From assembly GCA_965229645.1 (NCBI GenBank), contig OZ245893.1:372001-436000 (forward strand): a stretch of DNA of 64,000 bases, written 5' to 3'. Shown in pieces: positions 35,390 to 44,085 of this stretch (its first letter is position 1; each line of letters opens with the position of its first letter). Both the position numbers and the translations under genes were made by a program. Source of the stretch: CAXQZM01 sp965229645 (lineage in GTDB: Bacteria; Pseudomonadota; Alphaproteobacteria; UBA7985). A model generated the notes under the pieces. It saw nothing but the letters and a program-made list of their open reading frames with translations, was not told the origin of the DNA and did no database searches.

Positions 35390-36180
35390 TGCAGCGTATT
35401 TTGGTTCCTGGGGGGATTTTCTGCGCCCTGATCGGGTTTGCGGCGTTGCTATGGATGGACAGCGCCCGCCAAGCGCATGGCCCCAGCTTGATCGGGCGAC
35501 CCGCGCCGCTGGACCATCCCTTAATCGGCCAAGGAGCCCCCGTTTTGATCAACTTCTGGTTCTCGACCTGCGCGCCGTGCCGCGCCGAACACCCAGTGCT
35601 GATGGAAATGGCGGCGGACGGGCTGGCCCTGATCGGCGTCAACCGCGACGTTTCGACCGAAGACGCCGCGGCATTCCTCGAGGACTTGGGCGATCCCTTC
35701 GCGGCGCACCTGCGCGACCCGGCCGACCAGATCGCGGAGCGCTTCGCGGTTGAGGCTTGGCCCACGAGCATTTTGGTTGCGGGAAACGGCGTGGTGCAGG
35801 CGGTCTATGGACCTTTGATCGACCCAGGCGCCCAGGCCGATATGGCCTTGATTTCCGCGCCCGAGGTGCTGTTTTCCGATCCCGCTGCCGAGGCGCAGGC
35901 GCAAGCCCTGTTCGGCCTCATCAACTGTTTGGACTGCGAGGCCAATACGGTGCGAGAATCGGGCGGCGATTTTGCCCTGCAAATGCGCAAGCTGGTGCGC
36001 GCTTGGCTGCGCGACGGGTGGGATCAGGCGCAGGTGCGCGACACCTTGGTCGCCCGTTACGGGTCCAAAATTTGGTTGGACCCGCCGCTGAACGCCACGA
36101 CGGCGATCCTCTATGTTCTGCCTTTCCTCGTGCTGGTCGGCGGCGGCGCGCTGGTGTTTCGGCGGCGGCGCGCGCCATGA
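35389..36180 (+). CDS. CcmG-CcmH fusion: thiol-disulfide reductase of cytochrome c maturation
   Basis: Single frame of 263 residues joining two usually separate proteins. Residues 1-23 are a membrane anchor; 30-160 a thioredoxin fold with FWFSTCAPC (Cys61, Cys64) and cis-Pro region EAWPTSIL, as in CcmG/DsbE; 165-263 a CcmH domain with INCLDC (Cys180, Cys183), LVARYGSKIWLDPP and a C-terminal membrane helix. Both keep apocytochrome CxxCH thiols reduced for heme attachment. GTG start overlaps the ccmF stop; upstream open frame is a shadow. No stop or weak site lies between the domains. Confidence 0.88.
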   Translation: MQRILVPGGIFCALIGFAALLWMDSARQAHGPSLIGRPAPLDHPLIGQGAPVLINFWFSTCAPCRAEHPVLMEMAADGLALIGVNRDVSTEDAAAFLEDLGDPFAAHLRDPADQIAERFAVEAWPTSILVAGNGVVQAVYGPLIDPGAQADMALISAPEVLFSDPAAEAQAQALFGLINCLDCEANTVRESGGDFALQMRKLVRAWLRDGWDQAQVRDTLVARYGSKIWLDPPLNATTAILYVLPFLVLVGGGALVFRRRRAP

Positions 36181-36578
36181 TTTGGGTCCTGGAAGCGGCG
36201 GCGGTGCTGCTGATTCTGGTCGTGTTGCTGGAGGGGGTGCGTGACGCGGGGCAATTGCCCAAGGCAGGCCTGTGGCTGCCGCTGTTGCTGCTGGGGGGGC
36301 TGGGATTTTTCGTGAGCTACGTCGGCTGGCACATCAGCCCCGACTGTCGGCCAGCCCCGCCCCTGCTCGACGATAGGTTCGACGGCCTCGACGGGGCGGA
36401 TCAACTGGCGCGGCTCACGAGGCTGCGAACCGAGGTTAGCGACCGCCTTGCCCGATGTCAGAACGCAGGGGACGAAGCGCAACGCTGGACGCTTTACCTG
36501 CGGCTCGGTGAGATGATCGAGACGCTAGAAGCCGAGCAAACCCAGCGCGAGTTGGAGCAACTTTCCCCGCCGTCGTGA
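36177..36578 (+). CDS. CcmI-like membrane protein
   Basis: 133 residues: two membrane helices (about 4-20 and 32-52), then a charged helical part with a possible coiled coil (ADQLARLTRLRTEVSDRLA; EMIETLEAEQTQRELEQL). It overlaps the ccmG-ccmH stop by ATGA. Two helices followed by a helical linker is how CcmI/CycH begins, and the place fits, but the TPR apocytochrome-binding domain is missing. Last gene of the ccm cluster. Confidence 0.5.
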   Translation: MIWVLEAAAVLLILVVLLEGVRDAGQLPKAGLWLPLLLLGGLGFFVSYVGWHISPDCRPAPPLLDDRFDGLDGADQLARLTRLRTEVSDRLARCQNAGDEAQRWTLYLRLGEMIETLEAEQTQRELEQLSPPS

Positions 36579-36632
36579 CAAAAAAAGGGGCTGGACCTGC
36601 GCGGCAAGCACGGCTAGGGCAGGCGCAGTCGC

Positions 36633-36709
36633 GGGGGTGTAGCTCAGTTGGTTAGAGCGTCGGCCTGTCACGCCGAAGGTCGCGGGTTCGAGCCCCGTCA
36701 CTCTCGCCA
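36633..36709 (+). tRNA. tRNA-Asp (GTC)
   Basis: 77 nt including the encoded CCA. Acceptor GGGGGTG pairs with CACTCTC (two G-U pairs), D-arm AGCTCAGTTGGTTAGAGC, anticodon loop CTGTCAC, T-arm GCGGGTTCGAGCCCCGT. It lies 54 nt after the ccmI-like gene, so cotranscription is possible. The 146 bp after it (36710-36855) show no gene or clear terminator. Confidence 0.97.
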
Positions 36710-36855
36710 CACAAGGCCCATGCGCGATTAATGGCCCTTTGAGCGAGTCGATTTAGCACTGAATTGATTGCGTGCTTTTGGAACCTGCGTTGGCGCGGAT
36801 GTTCCTTGTAGTTGATTGTTTTGATCAACTTGAAATCCGCAATAGAATCTCTCTC

Positions 36856-37052
36856 ATACCAACGGCGAAAAAAGTTGACACTTTTTTTGCCGTTTTGTGT
36901 CTCACGGCAGAAACGCTTCGCGTTTCGCCTCCGACGGGGCCTTCGCTTATACCCCGAGGCGCTTTCGCGCTATTCTCGGGGCCGCTGCGGGGGCCGCAGT
37001 CGCGGCCCTTATACCAGCGATCATAAGAGTCATTCTCATTCGCCGCTGGTAT
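36856..37052 (+). repeat. 197-bp five-hairpin repeat, copy 2
   Basis: ATACCAACGG at 36856 to CGCTGGTAT ending at 37052. The first hairpin is ACGGCGAAAAAAGT / ACTTTTTTTGCCGT (one G-U pair). Its last base is the first base of the rnhA stop codon on the other strand. Confidence 0.92.
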
Positions 37053-37495
37053 CATCTCGGGACGCCTTCCCGCGCCAAGGCGTCGGCGCGTTCATTTTCG
37101 GCCTGCCCCGCGTGGCCTTTGGTCCAGGCCCAGGTCACGGTGTGGCGGGTGGCGGCGGCGTCGAGGGCTTGCCACAGGTCCTGGTTCTTAACGGGTTTTT
37201 TGTTGGCGGTTTTCCAGCCCTTGGCTTTCCAGGCCGACAACCACTTAGTGATGCCGTCGCGGACGTAGGTGGAGTCCGTGGTGAGGCGCACGGTGCAGGG
37301 GCGGGTGAGGGCGTTGAGGGCGACGATAGCCGCCTGCAATTCCATACGATTGTTGGTGGTTTCCCGTTCGCCGCCGTTCAACTCCTTTTCACGGCTGCCG
37401 AAGCGCAGCAGCGCCCCCCAGCCCCCGGGGCCAGGGTTGCCCGAACAGGCACCATCGGTCCAAATTTCAACCAAGGGAAGGGGGGTCGAGGACAT
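37052..37495 (-). CDS. rnhA: Ribonuclease HI
   Basis: Degrades RNA in RNA:DNA hybrids. 147 residues with the catalytic carboxylates in WTDGACSGNPGPGGW (Asp), NNRMELQAAI (Glu), TDSTYV (Asp) and ENERADALA (Asp). Three nt after ispH, last gene of a four-gene minus-strand operon. Confidence 0.96.
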   Translation of the reverse strand: MSSTPLPLVEIWTDGACSGNPGPGGWGALLRFGSREKELNGGERETTNNRMELQAAIVALNALTRPCTVRLTTDSTYVRDGITKWLSAWKAKGWKTANKKPVKNQDLWQALDAAATRHTVTWAWTKGHAGQAENERADALAREGVPR

Positions 37496-37498
37496 GGA

Positions 37499-38437
37499 TC
37501 AGCGCAGGTCTTGGGGCAAGTTGAAGGTAACGCGCTCGTCCTTCACGTTCACAACCTCCACATGCACGCAAAAGCGGGTTTTGAGCGTGGCTACCAGTTC
37601 CTCCACCAAAACCTCAGGCGCCGACGCACCCGCGCTAAGGCCCAGGCGCTTAACGCCCGTCAGCGCGGCCCAAGGCAAATCGGTGCCGCGTTCGACCAAA
37701 TGCGCTTGCTTGGCCCCCGCGCGGGCCGCGACCTCGACCAATCGGTTGGAGTTGGAGGAGTTGGGCGCGCCCACCACGAAGAACGCATCGCAGTCGCGCG
37801 CAACTTCCTTCACCGCCTCCTGCCGATTGGTGGTGGCGTAACATATGTCTTGCGCTTTGGGGCCTTCAATTTGCGGGAACCGTGCCTGCAGCGCCGCGAC
37901 GGTGGCCGCCGTATCGTCGAGGGATAAGGTGGTTTGGGTGCAGTAGGTGAGGGGAACATCGAAGGCGGGCAGGGCCGCAACCTGCGCGGGCGTTTCGATC
38001 AGGGTGACGGCCCCCGCAGGCAATTGACCCATGGTGCCAGCGACTTCGGGATGGCCGACATGGCCGATCAAGATTACATGGTGGCCCTTTTGATACGCGC
38101 GCTCCGCCTCCCGATGGACCTTCGACACCAAGGGGCAGGTGGCGTCAATGTAAGCCAAATCGCGCGCCCGCGCGGTTTCAGGGACCGACTTGGGGACCCC
38201 GTGCGCGGAAAAGATCACCCGCGCGCCTGCGGGCACTTCGTCTAGTTCCGTGACAAACACGGCTCCCTTGGCTTTCAGGCTTTCGACGACGAATTTGTTA
38301 TGGACGATTTCGTGGCGCACATAGATCGGCTTGCCATAGCGTTCCAGCGCCCGCTCGACGATTTCGATGGCCCGGACCACGCCCGCGCAGAACCCACGCG
38401 GGCCGACCAACTTCACGTGAAGATCGGGCAACGTCAT
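37499..38437 (-). CDS. ispH: 4-hydroxy-3-methylbut-2-enyl diphosphate reductase
   Basis: Last step of the MEP isoprenoid pathway, with a [4Fe-4S] cluster. 312 residues; cluster cysteines in GPRGFCAGVVRAIE, IDATCPLVSKVH and DICYATTNRQ; HEIVHNKFVV and AGASAPEVLVEE are signatures. ATG 38437 overlaps the stop of the preceding gene (ATGA). ispDF, also of this pathway, is 7 kb away. Confidence 0.96.
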   Translation of the reverse strand: MTLPDLHVKLVGPRGFCAGVVRAIEIVERALERYGKPIYVRHEIVHNKFVVESLKAKGAVFVTELDEVPAGARVIFSAHGVPKSVPETARARDLAYIDATCPLVSKVHREAERAYQKGHHVILIGHVGHPEVAGTMGQLPAGAVTLIETPAQVAALPAFDVPLTYCTQTTLSLDDTAATVAALQARFPQIEGPKAQDICYATTNRQEAVKEVARDCDAFFVVGAPNSSNSNRLVEVAARAGAKQAHLVERGTDLPWAALTGVKRLGLSAGASAPEVLVEELVATLKTRFCVHVEVVNVKDERVTFNLPQDLR

Positions 38438-39075
38438 CGTGCGGGCGCGCCGATCAGGTCCAAGATGCGCGATTCGATATGGGTGTAGATTGGGCAAAGG
38501 GTGCGCGGGTCGGCTTGGGCAGCGCGCGCAGCCGCGTGCTGGCCCGCCAAATCCCCCAACAGCGCCGCAATCTCGGGTTGATGGTCTGGGGGCACGTCGG
38601 GAACCAAGGTTAGGAGGCGGCGGGCGCTTTGCAACGGTTGGCACTGCAGGCTCTCGGCAACCGCGGCGTCCAGCAACACGGTGAGCGAGGCGTAGACCGA
38701 GCAGCGCTGCGGCAAGGTCTGCCGCGGCAGGTCTTCGATCCCGTGGGCGTCGATCAGATCTTGCCAGCGGGCCAGCGTCGCCGCTGGCGCGTCGGCTTGC
38801 TGGGTTTCCAACTGGGTTAGCACGGAAGGCAAGTCGCAGATAAAGGGGGCGACTAGGTCGATCAGATCGGTGCCAATCATGGCCTCTTGCGGCCTTGTTG
38901 ACACCCATTCCTCGCGTAAGGCCGCGATTTGGGTGTCGAGGGCGGTCATGGCCTCAAGGCTTGGGCGTGTCGGTCCATCGCCGCCTACATCCTCCGCCGC
39001 GTCCTGGGTCTGTGCCGCAGGGGCCGCAGCGCCCAGGAGCCAACAGGTTAGCACAAAGAGACAAGGCGCGCGCAT
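38434..39075 (-). CDS. Exported protein of unknown function (213 aa)
   Basis: I do not recognise a family. Residues 1-22 are a signal peptide (MRAPCLFVLTCWLLGAAAPA). The mature part is helical and acidic, with Cys residues at FICDL, QRCSVY, LQCQPL and RTLCPIY, an even number that could form two periplasmic disulfides. Starts 2 nt after the preceding gene and overlaps ispH. Confidence 0.75.
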   Translation of the reverse strand: MRAPCLFVLTCWLLGAAAPAAQTQDAAEDVGGDGPTRPSLEAMTALDTQIAALREEWVSTRPQEAMIGTDLIDLVAPFICDLPSVLTQLETQQADAPAATLARWQDLIDAHGIEDLPRQTLPQRCSVYASLTVLLDAAVAESLQCQPLQSARRLLTLVPDVPPDHQPEIAALLGDLAGQHAAARAAQADPRTLCPIYTHIESRILDLIGAPAR

Positions 39076-39077
39076 GG

Positions 39078-39389
39078 TTAACTTAGGCGTTTCAGGCTTT
39101 CGCGCAAGCGACGGCAGGCGCGCGGATCGGGCGCGCGACCTTCGTGCGTCCACCGTGCCACCAAGGCCTCGATCGACGAGGCCCATGGCCCTGAGCGGGT
39201 ACGACGGGCCAGCTTGTTCAGTTCGCGGTCGCCCGCGCGCGGGCGCGCGGCGGCACGCTCGGCAAACTGCGCCGCCGCGACCTCCAGTCCTTCGGCGGTA
39301 CAGGTCACCCGTGGCCCCTGGTTCCAGGAATAGGTCGCGACCAGCAGGGCGACGATCGTGAGCAACAAAACGCCAAGCAATCGGGTCAT
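39078..39389 (-). CDS. Exported or membrane-anchored protein of unknown function (103 aa)
   Basis: N-terminal hydrophobic segment (RLLGVLLLTIVALLVATYSW) without a lipobox, then a basic, Arg-rich domain with two Cys (RVTCTAEG, PRACRRL). No family recognised. First gene of the operon with the next exported protein, ispH and rnhA; divergent from soxB 115 nt away. Confidence 0.7.
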   Translation of the reverse strand: MTRLLGVLLLTIVALLVATYSWNQGPRVTCTAEGLEVAAAQFAERAAARPRAGDRELNKLARRTRSGPWASSIEALVARWTHEGRAPDPRACRRLRESLKRLS

Positions 39390-39503
39390 GGCGCCAAATT
39401 AGGCGGCTGGGGGGCAAAGGTCCACCAAAATTCCTCCCCGAAGGGCGCGTGTGAGGATCAAAAGGCGCTTGGCAAGCGGCTTCCCCTGTGGTTGTTTGGC
39501 GCG

Positions 39504-40763
39504 ATGAAGTTTTCCGCCTTGTCCTTGATGGCCAACGCCCTGCGCGCCAAGCCCCGCTGGACGGCCCATTGGCGCAAGCCCGAGCCCAAGCCCGCCTACG
39601 ACGTGGTGATCGTCGGCGGCGGCGGCCATGGGCTGGCAACGGCCTTTTATCTCGCCAAGGTCCATGGGATCACCAACGTCGCCGTGTTGGAAAAGGGCTG
39701 GATCGGCGGCGGTAACACGGGCCGCAACACCACGATTGTCCGTTCCAACTACCTCTACCCTGGCAACAATCATTTCTACGATTGGTCGCTAAAGCTGTGG
39801 CATCAACTTTCGGGTGAACTGAACTACAACGTCATGTTCTCCCCGCGCGGGGTTTTGAACCTCGCCTCGACCCCTGGGATGCTCGAGGCCTTTGCCCGGC
39901 GCGGCAATTCCATGCGGGTCAATGGGATCGATGCCCTGTTGCTCGACCCCGCAGGGGTGCGGCGTTTGCAACCGCATTTGAATTGGGACGCTGGGGCGCG
40001 GTTTCAAATCCACGGCGGTTTGCTGCAGCCGCGCGGGGGCACGGCGCGCCACGACGCTGTCGCCTGGGGGTTTGCCCGCGCCGCCGATCAGTACGGGGTC
40101 CATATCCTTGAAAACTGCGAGGTCACAGGGTTCCAGCGCGACGCACAAGGGGCGGTTACGGGGGTTCAAACCACGCGCGGGGACATGCGAGCCGGCAAGG
40201 TGGGCTTGTGCGTGGCGGGATCGACCACGACCCTGACGCAAAAACTTGGGTTTCGCCTGCCGATCGAATCGCATGTGCTCCAGGCGTTCGTCTCGGAAAG
40301 CCTAAAGCCCATGGTTCACGGGGTGATCACCTTTGGGCCGCCAGGACATTTTTATATGAGCCAATCCGACAAGGGCGGGCTGGTGTTCGGCGGCGACCTG
40401 GACAAGTACAATTCCTATGCGCAGCGGGGCGGTTTGCCCGTGGTAGAATCGGTCATCGCGCTGGGGGCCAGCATCTTCCCGCAGCTTGCGCGGGTCAAAT
40501 TGCTGCGGTCTTGGGGCGGGCTCGCCGACATGTCCATGGACGGCAGCCCCATCATCGGCCCGTCGCCCGTTGACAACCTCTACTTGAACACCGGTTGGTG
40601 CTACGGCGGCTTTAAGGCAACGCCTGGGTCGGGCTGGGTCTTTGCCCACACGCTCGCAACGGGCCGTCCACATCCATTTAACGAGCCCTTGAGCCTGAAA
40701 CGCTTTGAAACGGGGGCTTTGCTCGACGAAGAAGGCACGGGTCCTGTGCCAGGGCATCACTAA
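39504..40763 (+). CDS. soxB: Sarcosine oxidase subunit beta
   Basis: Catalytic flavin subunit of heterotetrameric sarcosine oxidase, which demethylates sarcosine to glycine. FAD-binding motif VVIVGGGGHGLATAFYLA near 38-55; GGTARHDAVAWGFARAA holds the His that carries covalent FMN in characterised enzymes; GWCYGGFKATPGSGW near the end is typical. ATG 39504 chosen; TTG 39492 is in frame. 419 residues. Opens soxBDAG. Confidence 0.94.
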   Translation: MKFSALSLMANALRAKPRWTAHWRKPEPKPAYDVVIVGGGGHGLATAFYLAKVHGITNVAVLEKGWIGGGNTGRNTTIVRSNYLYPGNNHFYDWSLKLWHQLSGELNYNVMFSPRGVLNLASTPGMLEAFARRGNSMRVNGIDALLLDPAGVRRLQPHLNWDAGARFQIHGGLLQPRGGTARHDAVAWGFARAADQYGVHILENCEVTGFQRDAQGAVTGVQTTRGDMRAGKVGLCVAGSTTTLTQKLGFRLPIESHVLQAFVSESLKPMVHGVITFGPPGHFYMSQSDKGGLVFGGDLDKYNSYAQRGGLPVVESVIALGASIFPQLARVKLLRSWGGLADMSMDGSPIIGPSPVDNLYLNTGWCYGGFKATPGSGWVFAHTLATGRPHPFNEPLSLKRFETGALLDEEGTGPVPGHH

Positions 40764-40815
40764 ATGCGTCTCTTGCTCCTAGATCGAGGCGCGGCAGGCG
40801 GCGGAGGAGACGCAT
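40764..40815 (+). promoter_or_regulatory. Stem masking the soxD ribosome-binding site
   Basis: The 50-nt soxB-soxD gap starts with ATGCGTCTC (40764-40772) and ends with GAGACGCAT (40807-40815), a perfect 9-bp complement that includes the first two bases of the soxD ATG. After a 3-nt bulge, CTCC (40776-40779) can pair with GGAG (40803-40806), so the whole GGAGGAG ribosome site lies in the stem. Translation of soxB or a factor would be needed to open it. Confidence 0.6.
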
Positions 40816-41095
40816 GTTACAACTAAGGTGCCCCTACTGCGGCGTGCGCGACGAAACCGAGTTTTCGTACCATGGGCCTGCCCATCTGCCCCGTCCCGCC
40901 GCCGACGCGGGCGAGCGTGCGTTTTTTGACCACGTCTATTTGCGCGACAATCCGCGTGGCCCCCACGAGGAACTGTGGCAGCATACGGGCGGCTGCCGCG
41001 CCTTTGTGAAGGTCCAGCGCGACACCCAGACCCACCAAATCCTTGGGTTTGCCTGGCCCCATGAAACCCTCGACGTCGAAGGCGAGCCTGCATGA
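40814..41095 (+). CDS. soxD: Sarcosine oxidase subunit delta
   Basis: Small zinc-binding subunit. 93 residues with the N-terminal CPYCGVRDETEF and the later GGCRAFVKVQRDT motif. Strong GGAGGAG ribosome site, but inside a stem (see 40764-40815). Overlaps soxA by ATGA. Confidence 0.95.
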   Translation: MLQLRCPYCGVRDETEFSYHGPAHLPRPAADAGERAFFDHVYLRDNPRGPHEELWQHTGGCRAFVKVQRDTQTHQILGFAWPHETLDVEGEPA

Positions 41096-44085
41096 CCCTC
41101 GGGATCAATCGACTGCCAGCGGGCGGGCTTGTCCATCGGCAACGGCCCTTGACCTTCACGCTGAATGGGAAGCGCTACGGCGCTTTGGAAGGCGATAGCC
41201 TTGCCTCCGCCCTGCTTGCCAACGGCGTCTCGGTCTTGGGTCGGTCGTTCAAGTATCACCGCCCGCGGGGTCTCATGACGGCAGGCAGCGAAGAACCCAA
41301 TGCCTTGCTCACGGTTGGGGACGGGGCCTTCGCCATTCCCAACCAGCGCGCCACCATGGTGCCCGTTCACGACGGCCAGAGCGCGCGGACCCAAAATGCG
41401 TGGCCGAGTGTTGATTTGGACTTTGGGGTTGTCAACGACTTGCTGTCCCCCGCTTTAGGGGCGGGGTTTTACTACAAGACCTTCATGATCGGCGGACCCT
41501 ATGTGTGGCGCGCCTTCGAATTCTTCATTCGCCGTGCGGCGGGACTGGGCGCGGCGCGCCAAGACCGACTGCCCGCGCGTTTTGAGAAGGTCAACGCCCA
41601 CTGCGACGTGCTGATTGTCGGCGCGGGTCCTGCGGGCCTTGCCGCAGCCCTGACCGCCGCGCGCGCGGGAGTTCGCGTGATTTTGGTCGATGAAGGCCTG
41701 GTCATGGGCGCGACCCTCGCGGGCGACGAGCAGGTCGGCATCGGCGGCCATAGCGCTGAGGCCTGGCGTCGTGCGGCCCTTGCCGAACTCCAGACCTATG
41801 ATCAGGTGCGCGTTCTGGCCAAGACCACCGCCTTCGGCCTCTACGATGGCCAAGTCGCCGGCCTGGTGCAGCGCCTGGACCCCCGAAACCCGCACGATGT
41901 GACCGAACGCGCCTGGATCGTGCGCTCCAAAAAAATCATTCTGGCCACGGGTGCCTTAGAACGCCCCTTGGCCTTCGCAGGCAACGACCGTCCTGGGGTC
42001 ATGTTGGCGAGCGCTTTGCCCACCTACGCGCGGCAATTCGGGGTGCGCGTTGGGCGGCGTCCCCTGATTTTCACCAACAACGATTCCGCCTACGCTGCAG
42101 CGCATGAACTGCGTATCCTAACGGGCGCTGATGTGGCTCTGGTCGATACGCGTCGCGAGGTGGCGCCCGTCGTCGTGGCCGCGGTCGAGGCCGTGGGAAT
42201 TTCCCCCATGCTGGGTTTCGGTCTCGCCAAGGTCCATGGGCGGGCGGGCGTCACGGGCCTTGAGCTGGTGGATTTGCAGTCGGGTCGCCGTCACTCCATG
42301 GCGGCGGATGTTGTCGGCATGGCGGGCGGTTGGTCGCCGACCATTCACCTGGCCTCGCACCGTGGGACCAAGCCGCAGTGGTCGCAGACCGAGTTGGCGT
42401 TTCTGGCGGGCGCGCCCGCCCCTGGCGCCGATTGGAGGCTCGCGGGTGCGGTGCAAGGGCGCATGGGCCTTGCCGAGGCCTTGGCGGCGGGGGCGGACGC
42501 TGCGCACGGGGCCGTCGCCGACTTGGGCAAAACCGCGGCGGCCGATCCCTTGACCGTGACGGGCGACGATCTGGGCACGGCCCGAGGACAAGCGGCGTTT
42601 TGGGCTATGCCCGCCCGCACCTTGCGGCGACGCAAAGCCTTCGTCGATTTTCAGCACGATGTGACGGTCAAGGACGTGCAACAAGCCGCCCAAGAGGGAT
42701 TCCTGAGCCCCGAGCACATGAAGCGCTACACAACTCTGGGCATGGCGACCGACCAAGGCAAACTGTCTAATACGCTGGGGCAGGCCCTGCTCGCCCAAGC
42801 GCAAGGCAAGCCCATGGAAGAGGTGGGCACGACCACCTATCGTCCGCCGTTCACGCCCGTGATGCTGGGTGCCTTGATCGAGCGCAACGTGGCCGAGCAG
42901 TGGATGCCCGAGCGCATGACCCCAATCAAGGCCTGGCATGTCGCCAACGGCGCCAAACTGGTTGAGGCGGGCGAGTGGCGACGCGCCTGGTACACGCCCC
43001 GAGGCATCGAAGATCTGACCCATGCGTCGCGGCGAGAAGCTTTCCATGTACGCCAGCACGTGGGGCTCTGCGATGTTTCGACCCTGGGCAAAATTGACGT
43101 CCAAGGTCCCGACGCAGGGGTCTTGCTTGACCTTGCCTATACGGGACGCATGTCAACCCTCAGGCAGGGCAAGTCCCGCTATGGCCTCATGCTGCGCGAG
43201 GATGGGGTGGTGCTGGACGATGGCACCGTATCGCGCTTGGGCCCCGAGCGGTTTTTCGTCACGACCACGACCGCCGAAGCCCCCCATGTCATGACGCACT
43301 TAGAGCACATGGTACAGGTCGAATTCCCGCAGCTGGATGTCCATGTGACCTCGGTCTCCGACGTGTGGGCCGCCATGGCGCTGGCGGGCCCCAAGTCTCG
43401 CGAGGTATTGAACGCACTGGTCGGCGCCGAAACGGTATCCAATGCGAGATTGCCGTTCATGGGGTTCGTCGAGGCGCAGGTGGCGGGCGTCAACGTGCGC
43501 ATCCATCGTATTTCTTTTTCGGGGGAGCGCGCCTACGAACTCTATGCCCCCGCCCGCGCGGGCATCGCCGTATGGCAGGCGGTGCTGCAGGCAGGGGCGG
43601 CGCACCAGATCGATACCTACGGCCTCGAGGCGCTGGACATGCTGCGGATCGAAAAGGGCTATCCCACAGGGAACGAAATCGACGGACGCACAACCGCGCA
43701 CATGCTGGGCCTTGAGGGCATGGCGCGGGATCAGAAGGACTTTATCGGCCGGGTCTTAAGAAAGCGCCCCGCCATGGTCGATCCGTTGGTCCCAACTTTG
43801 GTCGGCCTGCAAACGGTGGTGCCCGACCAACCCTTGCGCGGCGGCGGGCAGTTGGTGAAGGAAGATCAGCCGCAAGATCGGCACGATCAACTCGGCCATG
43901 TTTCCTCGGCGGGCTATTCGACGACGCTGGGACGCTACATCGGCCTCGGGTTTTTGCGCGGCGGGCTGGCGCAATGGCAAGACCAGACCCTCTACGTTGC
44001 CGACCCTGTGCGCGGTGAGCATATTCAGGTGCGGGTCGGTCCCCCCTGCCATGTGGATCGAGACGGGGAGTTGGTTCGTGGATAA
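41092..44085 (+). CDS. soxA: Sarcosine oxidase subunit alpha
   Basis: 997-residue subunit binding NAD+ and, with SoxB, FMN; its C-terminal half binds tetrahydrofolate. Order: ferredoxin-like [2Fe-2S]-fold domain without cluster (about 15-100), dinucleotide domain VLIVGAGPAGLAAALTAARA near 178, and a GcvT-like aminomethyltransferase domain from about 600 on (GLCDVSTLGKIDVQGPDAG, ALDMLRIEKGYPTGNEID). It yields 5,10-methylene-THF. Overlaps soxG by 8 nt. Confidence 0.95.
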   Translation: MTLGINRLPAGGLVHRQRPLTFTLNGKRYGALEGDSLASALLANGVSVLGRSFKYHRPRGLMTAGSEEPNALLTVGDGAFAIPNQRATMVPVHDGQSARTQNAWPSVDLDFGVVNDLLSPALGAGFYYKTFMIGGPYVWRAFEFFIRRAAGLGAARQDRLPARFEKVNAHCDVLIVGAGPAGLAAALTAARAGVRVILVDEGLVMGATLAGDEQVGIGGHSAEAWRRAALAELQTYDQVRVLAKTTAFGLYDGQVAGLVQRLDPRNPHDVTERAWIVRSKKIILATGALERPLAFAGNDRPGVMLASALPTYARQFGVRVGRRPLIFTNNDSAYAAAHELRILTGADVALVDTRREVAPVVVAAVEAVGISPMLGFGLAKVHGRAGVTGLELVDLQSGRRHSMAADVVGMAGGWSPTIHLASHRGTKPQWSQTELAFLAGAPAPGADWRLAGAVQGRMGLAEALAAGADAAHGAVADLGKTAAADPLTVTGDDLGTARGQAAFWAMPARTLRRRKAFVDFQHDVTVKDVQQAAQEGFLSPEHMKRYTTLGMATDQGKLSNTLGQALLAQAQGKPMEEVGTTTYRPPFTPVMLGALIERNVAEQWMPERMTPIKAWHVANGAKLVEAGEWRRAWYTPRGIEDLTHASRREAFHVRQHVGLCDVSTLGKIDVQGPDAGVLLDLAYTGRMSTLRQGKSRYGLMLREDGVVLDDGTVSRLGPERFFVTTTTAEAPHVMTHLEHMVQVEFPQLDVHVTSVSDVWAAMALAGPKSREVLNALVGAETVSNARLPFMGFVEAQVAGVNVRIHRISFSGERAYELYAPARAGIAVWQAVLQAGAAHQIDTYGLEALDMLRIEKGYPTGNEIDGRTTAHMLGLEGMARDQKDFIGRVLRKRPAMVDPLVPTLVGLQTVVPDQPLRGGGQLVKEDQPQDRHDQLGHVSSAGYSTTLGRYIGLGFLRGGLAQWQDQTLYVADPVRGEHIQVRVGPPCHVDRDGELVRG

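Noticed and set aside
36633..37052. Integrated element using tRNA-Asp as attachment site
   Set aside because: No integrase gene and no duplicated tRNA 3' end is present; only the repeat follows.
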